Notes under the pieces: generated by a model | What the model was told of the DNA's origin: nothing | Database searches by the model: none | The model's input: the letters and a program-made list of their open reading frames with translations, nothing else | Assembly (NCBI GenBank): GCA_002742935.1 | Contig: PDON01000033.1 | Location: forward strand, 1 to 40,917 | Source: Candidatus Cloacimonadota bacterium | GTDB taxonomy: Bacteria; UBA4055 | Direction of reading: 5' to 3' | DNA: 40,917 bases | Part shown: positions 1-8,755 of the stretch, piece after piece | Layout of the letters: every line of letters starts with the position of its first letter | Position numbering within the stretch: the stretch's first letter is position 1 | Made by a program: the position numbers and the translations under genes

Positions 1-2
1 AC

Positions 3-50
3 ATAGTATTTTTTGGAGAAATATCAGATCGTTTTATTATTGAGCAATAA
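3..50 (+). CDS. possible 3' end of a gene entering from the left edge
   Basis: From base 3 a plus-strand frame stays open for 15 codons (IVFFGEISDRFIIEQ) and stops with TAA at 48-50. The bidirectional terminator at 213-240 would also serve a plus-strand transcript. Fifteen codons can be open by chance, so this is only a candidate C-terminus. No function can be assigned. Confidence 0.25.
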   Translation: MVFFGEISDRFIIEQ

Positions 51-212
51 TTTTTGAAAAATTATAGGAATTTTAAAGTCTCATGAAATATGCGGGATAA
101 GTAGACACAATTTAATATACACTACCAAATCGAAAATACATTATAAGCTTCTATAGCTTATAGAACGAACCTCAGGGTAAAGGTCCGGTTTTACCATTAC
201 ACAGTATCTAAT
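51..212. other. unassigned intergenic segment with two adjacent hairpins
   Basis: No gene is seen here. Two inverted repeats lie side by side: TATAAGC/GCTTATA (142-148 and 156-162) and GGTAAA/TTTACC (176-181 and 190-195), just before the terminator at 213-240. The second is more G+C-rich than its surroundings. This could be the 3' end of a structured RNA or a long 3' untranslated region, but no known RNA family could be matched by eye. Confidence 0.3.
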
Positions 213-240
213 AAAAAAAGCCCCAAAATGGGGCTTTTTT
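213..240. terminator. bidirectional intrinsic terminator downstream of nifJ
   Basis: A perfect stem AAAAAAGCCCCA/TGGGGCTTTTTT with a three-base loop is flanked by A on one side and T on the other, so it can act in either direction. It lies about 20 bases past the nifJ stop codon and is the expected end of the nifJ transcript. Confidence 0.85.
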
Positions 241-260
241 AGAGATAGATTAAATCTAAA

Positions 261-3200
261 CTAGTATTCAAGATTAGCTAATCTTCTTAAATGATCAAGT
301 CTCTTTTTAGAGTCTTTTTGAGCAATCTCAAGAACTTCTTTTGACCTCTTTTCATCTTTAAGAACAATATTCAAGGCTTTGTATCTTCCTTCTCCACCAA
401 CAAAATCTTCAAAACTTAGTTTAGCATCTTTGTTTTTAAGTGTTAGAGGATTTTTACCTTGATCAGCTTTTCTTGGATCATAAGTGTAAATTGGCCAGTA
501 GTTAGAATCTACAGCGTTCTTACCTCTGTCCATCATCTTATTTAGATTGATACCGTGAGCAATACAAGGAGAGTATGCAATTATTATAGAAGGTCCATCA
601 TAGCTTTCTGCTTCCAAGAATGCTTTAAGAACTTGATTCTTATCAGCTCCAAGAGAAACAGATGCTACATAAACATCACCGTAAGACATTGCAATTAAAC
701 CGAGATCTTTCTTAGGTCTTCTCATACCTGCAGCAGCAAATTTGGCAACAGCACCAATTGGAGTAGCTTTGGAAGCCTGACCTCCTGTATTTGAGTAAAC
801 CTCAGTATCAAGAACCAAGATATTTACATTTTCACCTGTGGAGATAACATGGTCAAGACCACCATATCCAATATCGTAAGCCCAACCATCACCACCAACA
901 ATCCATTGAGTAAGCTTCATTAAGAATTTAGAGTTATCTCTAACATATTGAACTCTCTTATCCTCAACAGTACACTCTTCAAATAGTTGCTTAACTTTTA
1001 AACCCGGAGCTTTAGAAAGAGTAAAATCATCCTTAACAGCTTTAAGCTCTTCAATAGCATCAATAAGTTTTTGATCAATAACCTTTTCAGAAATAAGTTC
1101 TTCTAATGTATCGAAAAGTTTACCTCTCATCTGCTTATTGGCAACATGCATACCTAAACCGTACTCAGCATTATCCTCAAAGAGTGAGTTTGACCAAGCC
1201 GGTCCCCAGCCTTCATTATTTGTTGTGTATGGAGAAGTAGGAGCTGTACCACCATAGATTGATGAACATCCGGTAGCGTTTGCAACATACATTCTCTCAC
1301 CAAATAGTTGAGACATTAGTTTAACATAAGGAACCTCTCCACAACCTTGACAAGCACCGTGGAACTCCAATAGTTGAGGTAGAAATTGAGAACCTTTAAC
1401 TGTTTCTCTCTTCTCTCCACCCATCTCGCCAACAGGAAGACTATTGAAGAACTCATACTTTTTATCTTCAGTTTCAATCTGCTTTATAAAAGATGTCATA
1501 ACAATAGATTTTTCTTTAGTAGGACAGACTTGAACACAAACACCACAACCTGTACAATCTCTTGGAGAACACTGAATAGCGTAGTTTAGCCCTTGCTCTT
1601 TAGCATTTTTACTCTTAGCCGGAGCAAACTTAAACACTTCAGGAGCATCTTTAGCTAATTTATTTGAGAAGTATCTTGGATTGATTACAGCGTGTGGACA
1701 TGCAAATGAACATTGATTACACTGAATACAAGTTTCACTATTCCATACAGGGAAAGATGTAGCGGTAGCTCTCTTCTCATACTTTGAAAGGCCTGATGGG
1801 AATACACCGTTTGCAGGTATTTTTGAAACAGGGATATCGTTTCCTTCATCTCTCATTACCGGCTCAACAACCTCTTTAACAAAAGCAGGCATATTTTTAC
1901 CTTTAAGAGCGAAAGGAGGAATATCGTTTTCAACTACAGCAGAAGGAACTTCAACTCTAAACATATTCTCTTCTGCAAGATCAACAGCTTTCCAGTTCAT
2001 CTCAACAATCTTTTGACCTCTCTTGATGTATAACTTTTGGATATACTCTTTAGAAAGTCTTATAGCTTCCTCCTTCTCAATTACCTTAGAAAGAATGAAG
2101 AAACAACTCTGCATTACCATATTGATTCTATTTCCAAGACCAACTGTTTTCGCAACATCAAATGCGTTGATAGCATAGAAGTTTAACCTCTTCTCTATAA
2201 TTGTCTCTTGTATCTTTTTTGGAAGATTAGCAAAAAGAGTTTCTCTGTCAAGCTCAGTATTTAGTAGGAAAGTAGCACCCTCTTTAATACCATCAAGTAC
2301 ATTGTATCTACCAAGGTATGATTCATTATGAACAGCTACAAAGTCAGGATCTTGAATGAGGTATGGAGCCCTTATACGAGAATCACCAAATCTAAGGTGA
2401 GATATAGTTAAACCACCTGATTTCTTTGAGTCATAAACAAAATAACCTTGTGCATATTTTGATGTATTATCACCAATAATCTTGATAGAGTTTTTGTTAG
2501 CACCCACTGTACCATCAGAACCAACACCGTAAAATTTACACTGAATAACATCATTAGGAAGCACATTGTATCTAGGACCAACCTCTAATGAAAGATTAGT
2601 AACATCATCATTTATACCAACTGTAAAACTGTTTTTTGGAAGCTCTTTTTCAATATTATCCAAAATTGCAACAACCATTGCAGGAGTAAACTCTTTTGAA
2701 GAAAGACCGTATCTACCACCAACAATTATAGGATCTAGAGATTTAAACTCTTCACCGTGATATCCGGCTCTTACTTCACTGAAAAGAGATCTTACATCAA
2801 CTAAAAGTGGTTCACCCATAGATCCGGGTTCCTTAGTTCTGTCAAGAGCAGATATAACCTTGGTTGTTTTAGGTAAAACCTTTAAGAAATGTTTAGCTGA
2901 GAAAGGTCTGTAAAGTCTTACAGCAATAACACCAACTTTTTCACCTTCAGAAGCTTTCTTTGAAATAACCTCTTTAATTGTTTGCAGACCTGAACCCATA
3001 GCTATGATAACTTTTTCAGCTTCAGGATGTCCAAAATAATCAAATGGTTTATACTGCCTTCCACATTGAGCAGCAAATTTATCCATCCAATTCTCAACAA
3101 TATCAGGAGTAGCATCGTAGTACTTATTAACACCCTCACGACCCTGGAAATAGATATCAGGATTTTGAGCTGTACCTCTCAAAGTAGGATTGTAAGGATT

Positions 3201-3830
3201 CATCGAAGAGTCTTTGTAAGCTTTTACAAGATCTCTATCTAAAAGAGCATCCATATCCTCTTCAGTTACAAGCTCAACTTTTGAAATCTCATGAGATGTT
3301 CTAAATCCATCAAAAAAGTGAAGGAAAGGAACTCTCGCTTCCAATGTTGCATTATGAGCAATAGTAGCCATATCCATTGTTTCCTGTACACTATCAGCGG
3401 CAAGCATTGCATAACCTGTGTTTCTAACACTCATTACATCACTATGATCACCAAAGATAGATAGTGCTGAACATGCTAAGGATCTGGCAGAAACATGGAA
3501 TACTGTAGGAGTTAGCTCGCCGGCTATCTTATACATGTTAGGAATCATTAGTAAAAGACCTTGAGAAGCTGTAAAAGTAGTTGTCAAAGCACCGGCTTGA
3601 ATAGAACCGTGTACAGCACCCGCAGCACCACCTTCACTTTGCATTTCTACAACCCTTAGTTTTTGACCAAATAGATTTATTCTGCCTTTAGCAGCCATTT
3701 GATCAGCATTTTCACCCATATCTGATGATGGAGTGATAGGATAAATTGCAGCTACCTCACTGTACATGTAAGCAACATGTGCAGCTGCGTAATTACCATC
3801 ACAGGTAATAAACTTTTTTTCCTTAGCCAT
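261..3830 (-). CDS. nifJ: pyruvate:ferredoxin (flavodoxin) oxidoreductase
   Basis: This cytoplasmic enzyme oxidises pyruvate with CoA to acetyl-CoA and CO2 and passes two electrons to ferredoxin or flavodoxin, the central step of anaerobic pyruvate use. At 1189 residues it has the full length of the single-chain homodimeric family. The N-terminal thiamine domain shows YPITPSS (30-36) and the conserved Glu66 in QSEGGAAG. Two ferredoxin 4Fe-4S motifs follow: CIQCNQCSFACP near 697-708 and CTGCGVCVQVCP near 757-768. Cysteines in CQGCGE near 825 and SPCIAHG fit the proximal cluster. The C-terminal diphosphate-binding region has GDGWAYDIGYGG near 982 and NTGGQ. The ATG is preceded by AGGGG. It is a single-gene transcript with its own promoter and terminator. 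No key residue is visibly missing. Confidence 0.97.
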   Translation of the reverse strand: MAKEKKFITCDGNYAAAHVAYMYSEVAAIYPITPSSDMGENADQMAAKGRINLFGQKLRVVEMQSEGGAAGAVHGSIQAGALTTTFTASQGLLLMIPNMYKIAGELTPTVFHVSARSLACSALSIFGDHSDVMSVRNTGYAMLAADSVQETMDMATIAHNATLEARVPFLHFFDGFRTSHEISKVELVTEEDMDALLDRDLVKAYKDSSMNPYNPTLRGTAQNPDIYFQGREGVNKYYDATPDIVENWMDKFAAQCGRQYKPFDYFGHPEAEKVIIAMGSGLQTIKEVISKKASEGEKVGVIAVRLYRPFSAKHFLKVLPKTTKVISALDRTKEPGSMGEPLLVDVRSLFSEVRAGYHGEEFKSLDPIIVGGRYGLSSKEFTPAMVVAILDNIEKELPKNSFTVGINDDVTNLSLEVGPRYNVLPNDVIQCKFYGVGSDGTVGANKNSIKIIGDNTSKYAQGYFVYDSKKSGGLTISHLRFGDSRIRAPYLIQDPDFVAVHNESYLGRYNVLDGIKEGATFLLNTELDRETLFANLPKKIQETIIEKRLNFYAINAFDVAKTVGLGNRINMVMQSCFFILSKVIEKEEAIRLSKEYIQKLYIKRGQKIVEMNWKAVDLAEENMFRVEVPSAVVENDIPPFALKGKNMPAFVKEVVEPVMRDEGNDIPVSKIPANGVFPSGLSKYEKRATATSFPVWNSETCIQCNQCSFACPHAVINPRYFSNKLAKDAPEVFKFAPAKSKNAKEQGLNYAIQCSPRDCTGCGVCVQVCPTKEKSIVMTSFIKQIETEDKKYEFFNSLPVGEMGGEKRETVKGSQFLPQLLEFHGACQGCGEVPYVKLMSQLFGERMYVANATGCSSIYGGTAPTSPYTTNNEGWGPAWSNSLFEDNAEYGLGMHVANKQMRGKLFDTLEELISEKVIDQKLIDAIEELKAVKDDFTLSKAPGLKVKQLFEECTVEDKRVQYVRDNSKFLMKLTQWIVGGDGWAYDIGYGGLDHVISTGENVNILVLDTEVYSNTGGQASKATPIGAVAKFAAAGMRRPKKDLGLIAMSYGDVYVASVSLGADKNQVLKAFLEAESYDGPSIIIAYSPCIAHGINLNKMMDRGKNAVDSNYWPIYTYDPRKADQGKNPLTLKNKDAKLSFEDFVGGEGRYKALNIVLKDEKRSKEVLEIAQKDSKKRLDHLRRLANLEY

Positions 3831-3869
3831 TTTTGATACCCCTATTTTTTTGAAAAATATATTATCTCA

Positions 3870-3889
3870 ATCGTTTATTATTTAACGAT
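3870..3889. promoter_or_regulatory. palindrome in the nifJ leader
   Basis: ATCGTT and AACGAT form perfect 6-base arms around 8 bases, 40-60 bases before the nifJ start and right at the predicted transcription start. It could be an operator for a redox or global regulator, or a small leader hairpin. It matches no consensus I can name with confidence. Confidence 0.4.
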
Positions 3890-3896
3890 ATTCGGG

Positions 3897-3925
3897 AAAA
3901 TATGAAACTGTTTTTATTTAGTCAA
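3897..3925 (-). promoter_or_regulatory. predicted sigma-70-type promoter of nifJ
   Basis: On the minus strand TTGACT (3920-3925) and TATTTT (3897-3902) are separated by exactly 17 bases, about 70 bases upstream of the nifJ ATG. The -35 box matches consensus at five of six positions. Confidence 0.55.
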
Positions 3926-3931
3926 CAGTTT
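3905..3931. promoter_or_regulatory. inverted repeat over the nifJ -35 region
   Basis: AAACTGTT (3905-3912) and AACAGTTT (3924-3931) are perfect 8-base arms separated by 11 bases. The repeat covers the -35 box and spacer of the predicted nifJ promoter, the position expected for a repressor or redox-responsive operator. The bound protein is unknown. Confidence 0.45.
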
Positions 3932-4190
3932 TTTTACTAATTAAAAAACTCCTTTAAGATAATAATAAAAAGAACAACCTACTGAAAAAATAATAAGAGA
4001 AGAGATTTAGATAAGTTCAATATCAAGAAAAATACTTATCAATTTTCGACTCTCAACTATAATATTCAAATAAGAGCTTTACGTTTTATTTAAACATTTA
4101 TTTACCAAATTAGGTAAATTTCTAAAACACAACCCTTCTCAGGAAATTCTTTTAAAAAACTCTCAAGGTTAATAATATTTCTACCTCTTA
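3932..4190. other. gene-free stretch between hppA and nifJ
   Basis: This AT-rich stretch lies between the hppA terminator and the nifJ promoter. No convincing gene is seen on either strand. The one clear structure is a perfect inverted repeat, ATTTACC/GGTAAAT, with arms at 4100-4106 and 4113-4119. Confidence 0.6.
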
Positions 4191-4191
4191 A

Positions 4192-4226
4192 ATAAAAATA
4201 AAGCCCCCATAAATAGGGGCCTTATT
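4192..4226 (-). terminator. intrinsic terminator after hppA
   Basis: Read on the minus strand, an AAGGCCCC/GGGGGCTT stem with one mismatch is followed by a T-rich tail (TTTATTTTTATTT). It begins about 13 bases past the hppA stop and closes the rplY-pth-hppA transcript. Confidence 0.8.
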
Positions 4227-4238
4227 AGACTCTACTAC

Positions 4239-6386
4239 TTACTGAGCAATCAATGGTGCAATTACAAGAGCAATTACAGATGAAAGCTTAAGAAGGATAT
4301 TTAAAGATGGTCCTGAAGTATCCTTAAAAGGATCGCCAACAGTATCGCCTGTTACAGCAGCTTTATGAGCATCTGAACCTTTTTTGAAAGTGTATCCGCC
4401 AAGAGTAACACCCTCTTCAAAAGATTTTTTAGCGTTATCCCAAGCACCACCTGCGTTTGATTGGAAAATAGCCATTAAAACACCTGAAACAGTAATACCT
4501 GCAAGTAAACCACCAAGTGTTTGTGGACCAAATACAAAACCTACAAAAACAACAGATCCAATAGCCAATACACCTGGAAGGATCATACCTTTCATAGCAG
4601 CGTTAGTAGAGATAGCTATACACTCTTTGTAATCAGCTTTTCCGTTAGCCTTATCAAAATCCTCTTTATCCTTACCGGAAATCTTAGACTCGTCACTATC
4701 AACCTTCTTCATAATCTCCAAAGCTCTTACAAGTTCAGGGATAGTTTTAAACTGTCTTCTAACCTCTTCAACCATTGCCATAGCTGCATTACCAACCGCA
4801 CTCATTGCAAATGAAGAGAAAAGGAATGGAAGCATACCACCAACAAAAAGGCCTGCCATTACATCAGGATTAGCAATATCAATATTTTTGATATTAGCTT
4901 GTTGCATATAAGCTGCAAATAGAGCAAGAGCAGTAAGAGCAGCTGAAGCGATTGCAAAACCTTTACCAATAGCAGCAGTAGTGTTACCTACAGCATCTAA
5001 CTTATCGGTTCTTTGTCTTACTTCTGGATTTTGATGACTCATTTCAGCAATACCACCAGCATTATCTGCAATAGGGCCGTAAGCATCTACAGCAAGTTGA
5101 ATTCCTGTATTTGCAAGCATACCAAGAGCAGCAATAGCAATACCATAAAGACCTGCAAAGTGGAAAGCACCCATAATACCTGCAGCAATAAGAATGATAG
5201 GAATAGCAGTAGATTCCATACCAACACCTAAACCTGCAATAATATTTGTAGCATGACCTGTTTTACTTTGCTCAACAATAGTATTAACAGGCTTTCCACC
5301 CATTTTAGTGTAATGCTCAGTAATAAGCCCCACCAAAAGACCTGCAATCAAACCAATGATTGTAGCTAAAAAAACACCCATTGGAGTATATTCAAAACCA
5401 TTAAGTGTCCATTTTTCAGGAAGAACATTTGTTATAATGAAGTAGAATGCAACAATCATAATTATTGAAGATCCAAACTCACCAACGTTTAAAGCTTTTT
5501 GAGGATCTCCGCCCTCTTTAACCTTAACCATGAAAGTACCAAGTATAGATATAATAATACCGGTACCGGCTAAGAAAAGTGGTAAAAGTACAGCTGAAAG
5601 TTCAAAACCTTCAGGCATAACAGTTATAAAAGCAGCACCAAGAACCATAGAACCAATGATAGATCCTACATAAGATTCAAAAAGATCAGCACCCATACCG
5701 GCAACATCACCAACATTATCACCAACATTGTCTGCAATTGTAGCAGGATTTAAAGGGTGATCTTCAGGAATACCGGCTTCAACCTTACCAACAAGGTCAG
5801 CTCCAACATCGGCAGCTTTAGTATAGATACCACCACCAACTCTTGCAAAAAGAGCAATTGATGAAGCACCAAGAGAGAAACCTGTAATTACATTTATAAC
5901 CTTAATAGTTTCCCACTCCATTCCACTAAAGATGATAAATAGAGCTCCAAGACCAATAACACCTAAACCAACAACAGAAAGTCCCATTACACTACCACCG
6001 GTAAAAGCTATTTTTAAAGCTTGCTCTAAACCTGTTTTTGCAGCAAATGTTGTTCTTGTATTAGCTTTTGTAGCTATTTTCATGCCTAAAAATCCTGCAA
6101 ATGCAGAACAGAAAGCACCAATTATAAATGAAACAGCAATAAGAGGGCTGCTATCAGCTTTTCCAGCGTTAGCCATACCCAATAAAACAGCAACTATGAT
6201 AACAAAGATTGCTAAAACCTTATATTCAGCTTTTAAGAATGCCATGGCTCCTTCAGCAATAGCAGCTCCAATAGATTTCATATCACTAGAACCCTCTTCT
6301 TGCTTTGAAACCCATCCTGATTTGATAAAGGCATAAATCAAACCAATAAGACCGGCAGCCGGAACAGCATAGATTAAATTTTCCAT
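4239..6386 (-). CDS. hppA: membrane-bound ion-pumping pyrophosphatase
   Basis: This integral inner-membrane enzyme hydrolyses pyrophosphate and uses the energy to pump cations. The 715 residues carry about 16 hydrophobic segments, as in the family. The substrate-site motif [11 protein letters not shown] is at 193-203, followed by the Asp/Asn-rich DNVGDNVGD at 219-227. Two diagnostic positions stand out. Glu237 sits in LFESY, the place of the gate glutamate in Na+-pumping members such as the Thermotoga enzyme; H+-pumping plant enzymes have it one helical turn later. [10 protein letters not shown] (467-476) has Ala at 471, the mark of K+-dependent enzymes, where K+-independent ones have Lys. 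A K+-dependent Na+ pump, or a dual Na+/H+ pump, is therefore likely. Last gene after rplY and pth; GGAAAGAG precedes the ATG. Confidence 0.96.
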   Translation of the reverse strand: MENLIYAVPAAGLIGLIYAFIKSGWVSKQEEGSSDMKSIGAAIAEGAMAFLKAEYKVLAIFVIIVAVLLGMANAGKADSSPLIAVSFIIGAFCSAFAGFLGMKIATKANTRTTFAAKTGLEQALKIAFTGGSVMGLSVVGLGVIGLGALFIIFSGMEWETIKVINVITGFSLGASSIALFARVGGGIYTKAADVGADLVGKVEAGIPEDHPLNPATIADNVGDNVGDVAGMGADLFESYVGSIIGSMVLGAAFITVMPEGFELSAVLLPLFLAGTGIIISILGTFMVKVKEGGDPQKALNVGEFGSSIIMIVAFYFIITNVLPEKWTLNGFEYTPMGVFLATIIGLIAGLLVGLITEHYTKMGGKPVNTIVEQSKTGHATNIIAGLGVGMESTAIPIILIAAGIMGAFHFAGLYGIAIAALGMLANTGIQLAVDAYGPIADNAGGIAEMSHQNPEVRQRTDKLDAVGNTTAAIGKGFAIASAALTALALFAAYMQQANIKNIDIANPDVMAGLFVGGMLPFLFSSFAMSAVGNAAMAMVEEVRRQFKTIPELVRALEIMKKVDSDESKISGKDKEDFDKANGKADYKECIAISTNAAMKGMILPGVLAIGSVVFVGFVFGPQTLGGLLAGITVSGVLMAIFQSNAGGAWDNAKKSFEEGVTLGGYTFKKGSDAHKAAVTGDTVGDPFKDTSGPSLNILLKLSSVIALVIAPLIAQ

Positions 6387-6408
6387 ACAACTCTTTCCAT
6401 ATTTATTA

Positions 6409-6993
6409 TTATTTTGAATTATAAAAATTCATTGTTTTTTCAATGCCATTTTTCATAAAAAACTCTATACCCTCAATACCATTATCTATAGATTTTGAAA
6501 TGATAGATTGTATAGAACTCGGCATTTTTGACAGCACAAGATCCGGAAGTTTTGAGCCATCATTTTTAAGTATACTTTCCATAATATCAGTCTTAAATCC
6601 AACTCTAAGTCTGTTAAAGTTTTGGGTTTTTAAATAACTTATTATAGATTTTATACCGTTATGACCTCCGGCACTTCCCTTTTCACGAAACCTTAACCTT
6701 CCTGCTTCGAGATGAATATCATCATATACAACAAGTAAATTTTCCGGAGGTATCTTAAAGTAATCCAAAGCTTTTACAATAGCTCTTCCACTATTATTCA
6801 TATAGGTGGTGGGCTTAATCATATAAACTTTATTAAAATTAACAAAGCCGGAAAAGAAGATATATTCCCCTTTCCCAGCCTTAAAACTTCCACCTAGATT
6901 GGCAACAAATTTATCTACAACATTAAAACCTAAATTATGCCAAGTATTGTTATATTTTTTACCCGGATTTCCTAAACCTGCTATTAAGTACAC
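6409..6993 (-). CDS. pth: peptidyl-tRNA hydrolase
   Basis: This cytoplasmic enzyme cleaves the ester bond of peptidyl-tRNAs dropped from stalled ribosomes. It begins [13 protein letters not shown] and keeps the catalytic His in NTWHNLGF, the Asn in TYMNNSG, and Asp and Asn in [25 protein letters not shown] chose the GTG at 6993: it is preceded by AGGA at good spacing and gives 194 residues with the family's usual N-terminus. A TTG at 7044 would add 17 atypical residues and has its purine-rich stretch too close. It lies between rplY and hppA; rplY-pth is a common pairing. Confidence 0.95.
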   Translation of the reverse strand: MYLIAGLGNPGKKYNNTWHNLGFNVVDKFVANLGGSFKAGKGEYIFFSGFVNFNKVYMIKPTTYMNNSGRAIVKALDYFKIPPENLLVVYDDIHLEAGRLRFREKGSAGGHNGIKSIISYLKTQNFNRLRVGFKTDIMESILKNDGSKLPDLVLSKMPSSIQSIISKSIDNGIEGIEFFMKNGIEKTMNFYNSK

Positions 6994-7064
6994 TTGTTTT
7001 CCTAGGTTAAGTTGACAATAAATAAGTTTAGGGAAATTATCCAACTTCCCTAATCAAAAAGCTA

Positions 7065-7673
7065 CTACTTTTCAGTTGCAGTAGAAGTTGCGGTTGCAGC
7101 TGCTGCACCCTGTGCTGAAACAGAAGCTCTTGTTGCGGCACAACTAGCTAAAAGTTGCATTTTAGAAGATTCAAGCTTCATTGTACCAAGATCAAGATCT
7201 CCCGCGTGAAGAGTATCACTTATCTTTAGAGAAGTTACATCAACATCTATTGATGTAGGAATATCTTTAGGCAATGTTCTTACACTGATATGTCTTGAGT
7301 TAATGAGAAGAACTCCACCCATATTCTTAACACCAAAAGCAGTTCCTTTAAATACAAGAGGAACCTTAACAGCAACCTCTTTATCTTCAACAAGTTTTAT
7401 AAAATCAACATGAAGTGGCTGCCATGTTACAGGGTGTCTTTGGATCTCTTTAATAATCACATCATAATCGCCTGCTTCTGTAGAAATTGTAAAAACTTTC
7501 TCTCCTGATTTAAAAGCTTTCATAAGCTCTAACTCACTTACGGTTATGTAAGAATTTTCTTGCTTGTATCCGTAAACAACTGCAGGTGTTTTACCTGCTT
7601 TTCTCAGCTTTTTAGTGAAACTTTTCTTTGGGCTTACTTCCCTAGCTTCACCTTTAAGTACAATCTTTGCCAT
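7065..7673 (-). CDS. rplY: 50S ribosomal protein bL25 (Ctc/TL5 type)
   Basis: This protein binds 5S rRNA in the large ribosomal subunit. The 202 residues fit the long Ctc/TL5 form: an N-terminal L25 domain (about 1-90, with the family sequence GKTPAVVYG) and a beta-rich C-terminal domain (about 95-185). The last 20 residues are an Ala/Thr/Ser-rich tail, low in complexity and probably disordered. AGAGG precedes the ATG. It is first in rplY-pth-hppA, with a predicted promoter directly upstream. Confidence 0.94.
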   Translation of the reverse strand: MAKIVLKGEAREVSPKKSFTKKLRKAGKTPAVVYGYKQENSYITVSELELMKAFKSGEKVFTISTEAGDYDVIIKEIQRHPVTWQPLHVDFIKLVEDKEVAVKVPLVFKGTAFGVKNMGGVLLINSRHISVRTLPKDIPTSIDVDVTSLKISDTLHAGDLDLGTMKLESSKMQLLASCAATRASVSAQGAAAATATSTATEK

Positions 7674-7686
7674 TTTTCGTGCCTCT

Positions 7687-7715
7687 TTTAAATTTAACTA
7701 AATACTTTTTGTCAA
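7687..7715 (-). promoter_or_regulatory. predicted promoter of rplY-pth-hppA
   Basis: On the minus strand a perfect TTGACA (7710-7715) is followed after 17 bases by TTTAAA (7687-7692), a weak -10 box. It lies just beyond the tRNA-Gln terminator and 14 bases or more before the rplY start. Confidence 0.4.
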
Positions 7716-7721
7716 AACAAA

Positions 7722-7751
7722 AAAAGTTCCACTAAATACAATGGAACTTTT
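7722..7751 (-). terminator. intrinsic terminator after tRNA-Gln
   Basis: Perfect 10-base arms AAAAGTTCCA/TGGAACTTTT enclose a 10-base loop. On the minus strand the stem runs into TTTTTTTG. It ends the transcript carrying ispE and tRNA-Gln and separates it from rplY. Confidence 0.85.
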
Positions 7752-7757
7752 AAATAG

Positions 7758-7829
7758 CAGGGGTAGCAGGATTCGAACCTACGAATGACGACACCAAAAA
7801 CCGTTGCCTTACCGCTTGGCGATACCCCT
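7758..7829 (-). tRNA. tRNA-Gln (anticodon TTG)
   Basis: The 72-base minus-strand cloverleaf has a 7-pair acceptor stem AGGGGTA/TACCCCT, T-loop GGTTCGAATCC and anticodon loop TTTTGGT with TTG. The anticodon stem contains two G-U-type pairs next to the loop. CCA is not encoded, so it must be added by nucleotidyltransferase. It lies 84 bases downstream of ispE on the same strand and may be cotranscribed. Confidence 0.97.
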
Positions 7830-7913
7830 GTATATAATAACTCTTCATCAACTTTAGTGTTGCGTACCCTTTATTCCCAAACAAGTTAGGACATTATCTC
7901 TATATTGAAGAAT

Positions 7914-8753
7914 CTAAAACTTCACTACCTTTGTAAGGCAACCTTCTCCTCTGAATCTTTCTTCCAAAGAGAAAACCTTATTCTCATCTTTGAAAAAACC
8001 AAAAATAGAGGATCCACTTCCGGACATTCGAGAAAAGATTGAACCTTCACTGTCAAGTAACTCTATAATCTCTTTAAGTTCTCTATGCTTTTGAAAAACA
8101 ACTTTCTCAAAATCATTACCAAAACTACCAAGATCAGCCATGTCAAGACCCCTCAAAGCAACGGTGTCAAATATACTGCTCTTTTTTTCTTCTGTCAAGC
8201 TTATATTTAGATTTTTATAAGCCCAAGATGTTGAAACATGTATATTCTTATAAATAATTAAAATATAGATATCAGACAAATTGTTTTTTACTGTTGTTAA
8301 CTTATCTCCAACTCCTCTTGCCACAGAAGTTCCACCCTTTATAAAGAATGGAACATCAGCACCAAGTTTAACCCCCAAATTTTCCAACTCCTCTTCTGAG
8401 TAGTTTAATTTCCAGAGACTATTTAAAGCTTTTAACACAACAGCACAATTAGCAGAGCCACCACCAAGCCCTGCTCCTGTAGGAATATTCTTGTTAAGAT
8501 GTATAGAACAACCACAATCTAAATTTGAGTTCTCTTTAAGTAGTTTCGCCGCCTTATAGCAGAGATTCTCCTCCATTTTACAGAGATCAATAGATGTTGT
8601 TACCTTTATTGGACCCTTACTACAAACCTCAATATCAATCTCATCATACCAAGGTATCTCCATAAAAAGGGTCTCAATTGTATGATACCCATTGGGAAGT
8701 CTACCGGTAACACCTAAATGTAAATTTATTTTAGATGGTGAGAGGTAGATCAC
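7914..8753 (-). CDS. ispE: 4-diphosphocytidyl-2-C-methyl-D-erythritol kinase
   Basis: This GHMP-family kinase phosphorylates CDP-methylerythritol in the non-mevalonate (MEP) route to isoprenoid precursors. The 279 residues include the N-terminal SPSKINLHLGVTGRLPNGYH motif, the ATP loop PTGAGLGGGSANC (about 91-103) and the C-terminal MSGSGSSIFG. The start is GTG at 8753, two bases after the stop of the Tyr-kinase gene and preceded by GGAGAG, so translation is probably coupled. Isoprenoids supply undecaprenyl phosphate, the lipid carrier for envelope polysaccharides. That may explain its place after a polysaccharide co-polymerase, but this is inference. Confidence 0.95.
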   Translation of the reverse strand: MIYLSPSKINLHLGVTGRLPNGYHTIETLFMEIPWYDEIDIEVCSKGPIKVTTSIDLCKMEENLCYKAAKLLKENSNLDCGCSIHLNKNIPTGAGLGGGSANCAVVLKALNSLWKLNYSEEELENLGVKLGADVPFFIKGGTSVARGVGDKLTTVKNNLSDIYILIIYKNIHVSTSWAYKNLNISLTEEKKSSIFDTVALRGLDMADLGSFGNDFEKVVFQKHRELKEIIELLDSEGSIFSRMSGSGSSIFGFFKDENKVFSLEERFRGEGCLTKVVKF

Positions 8754-8755
8754 TC

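Noticed and set aside
142..195. RNase P RNA, SRP RNA or 6S RNA end
   Set aside because: Short likenesses (GGTCCGG, CCTGAGGTTCG on the minus strand) were seen, but the conserved cores of these RNAs are not present.
261..6386. Several open frames of 60-134 codons on the plus strand within nifJ and hppA
   Set aside because: They are antisense to strongly conserved genes, lack good ribosome sites and show no family motifs; they are by-products of codon bias.
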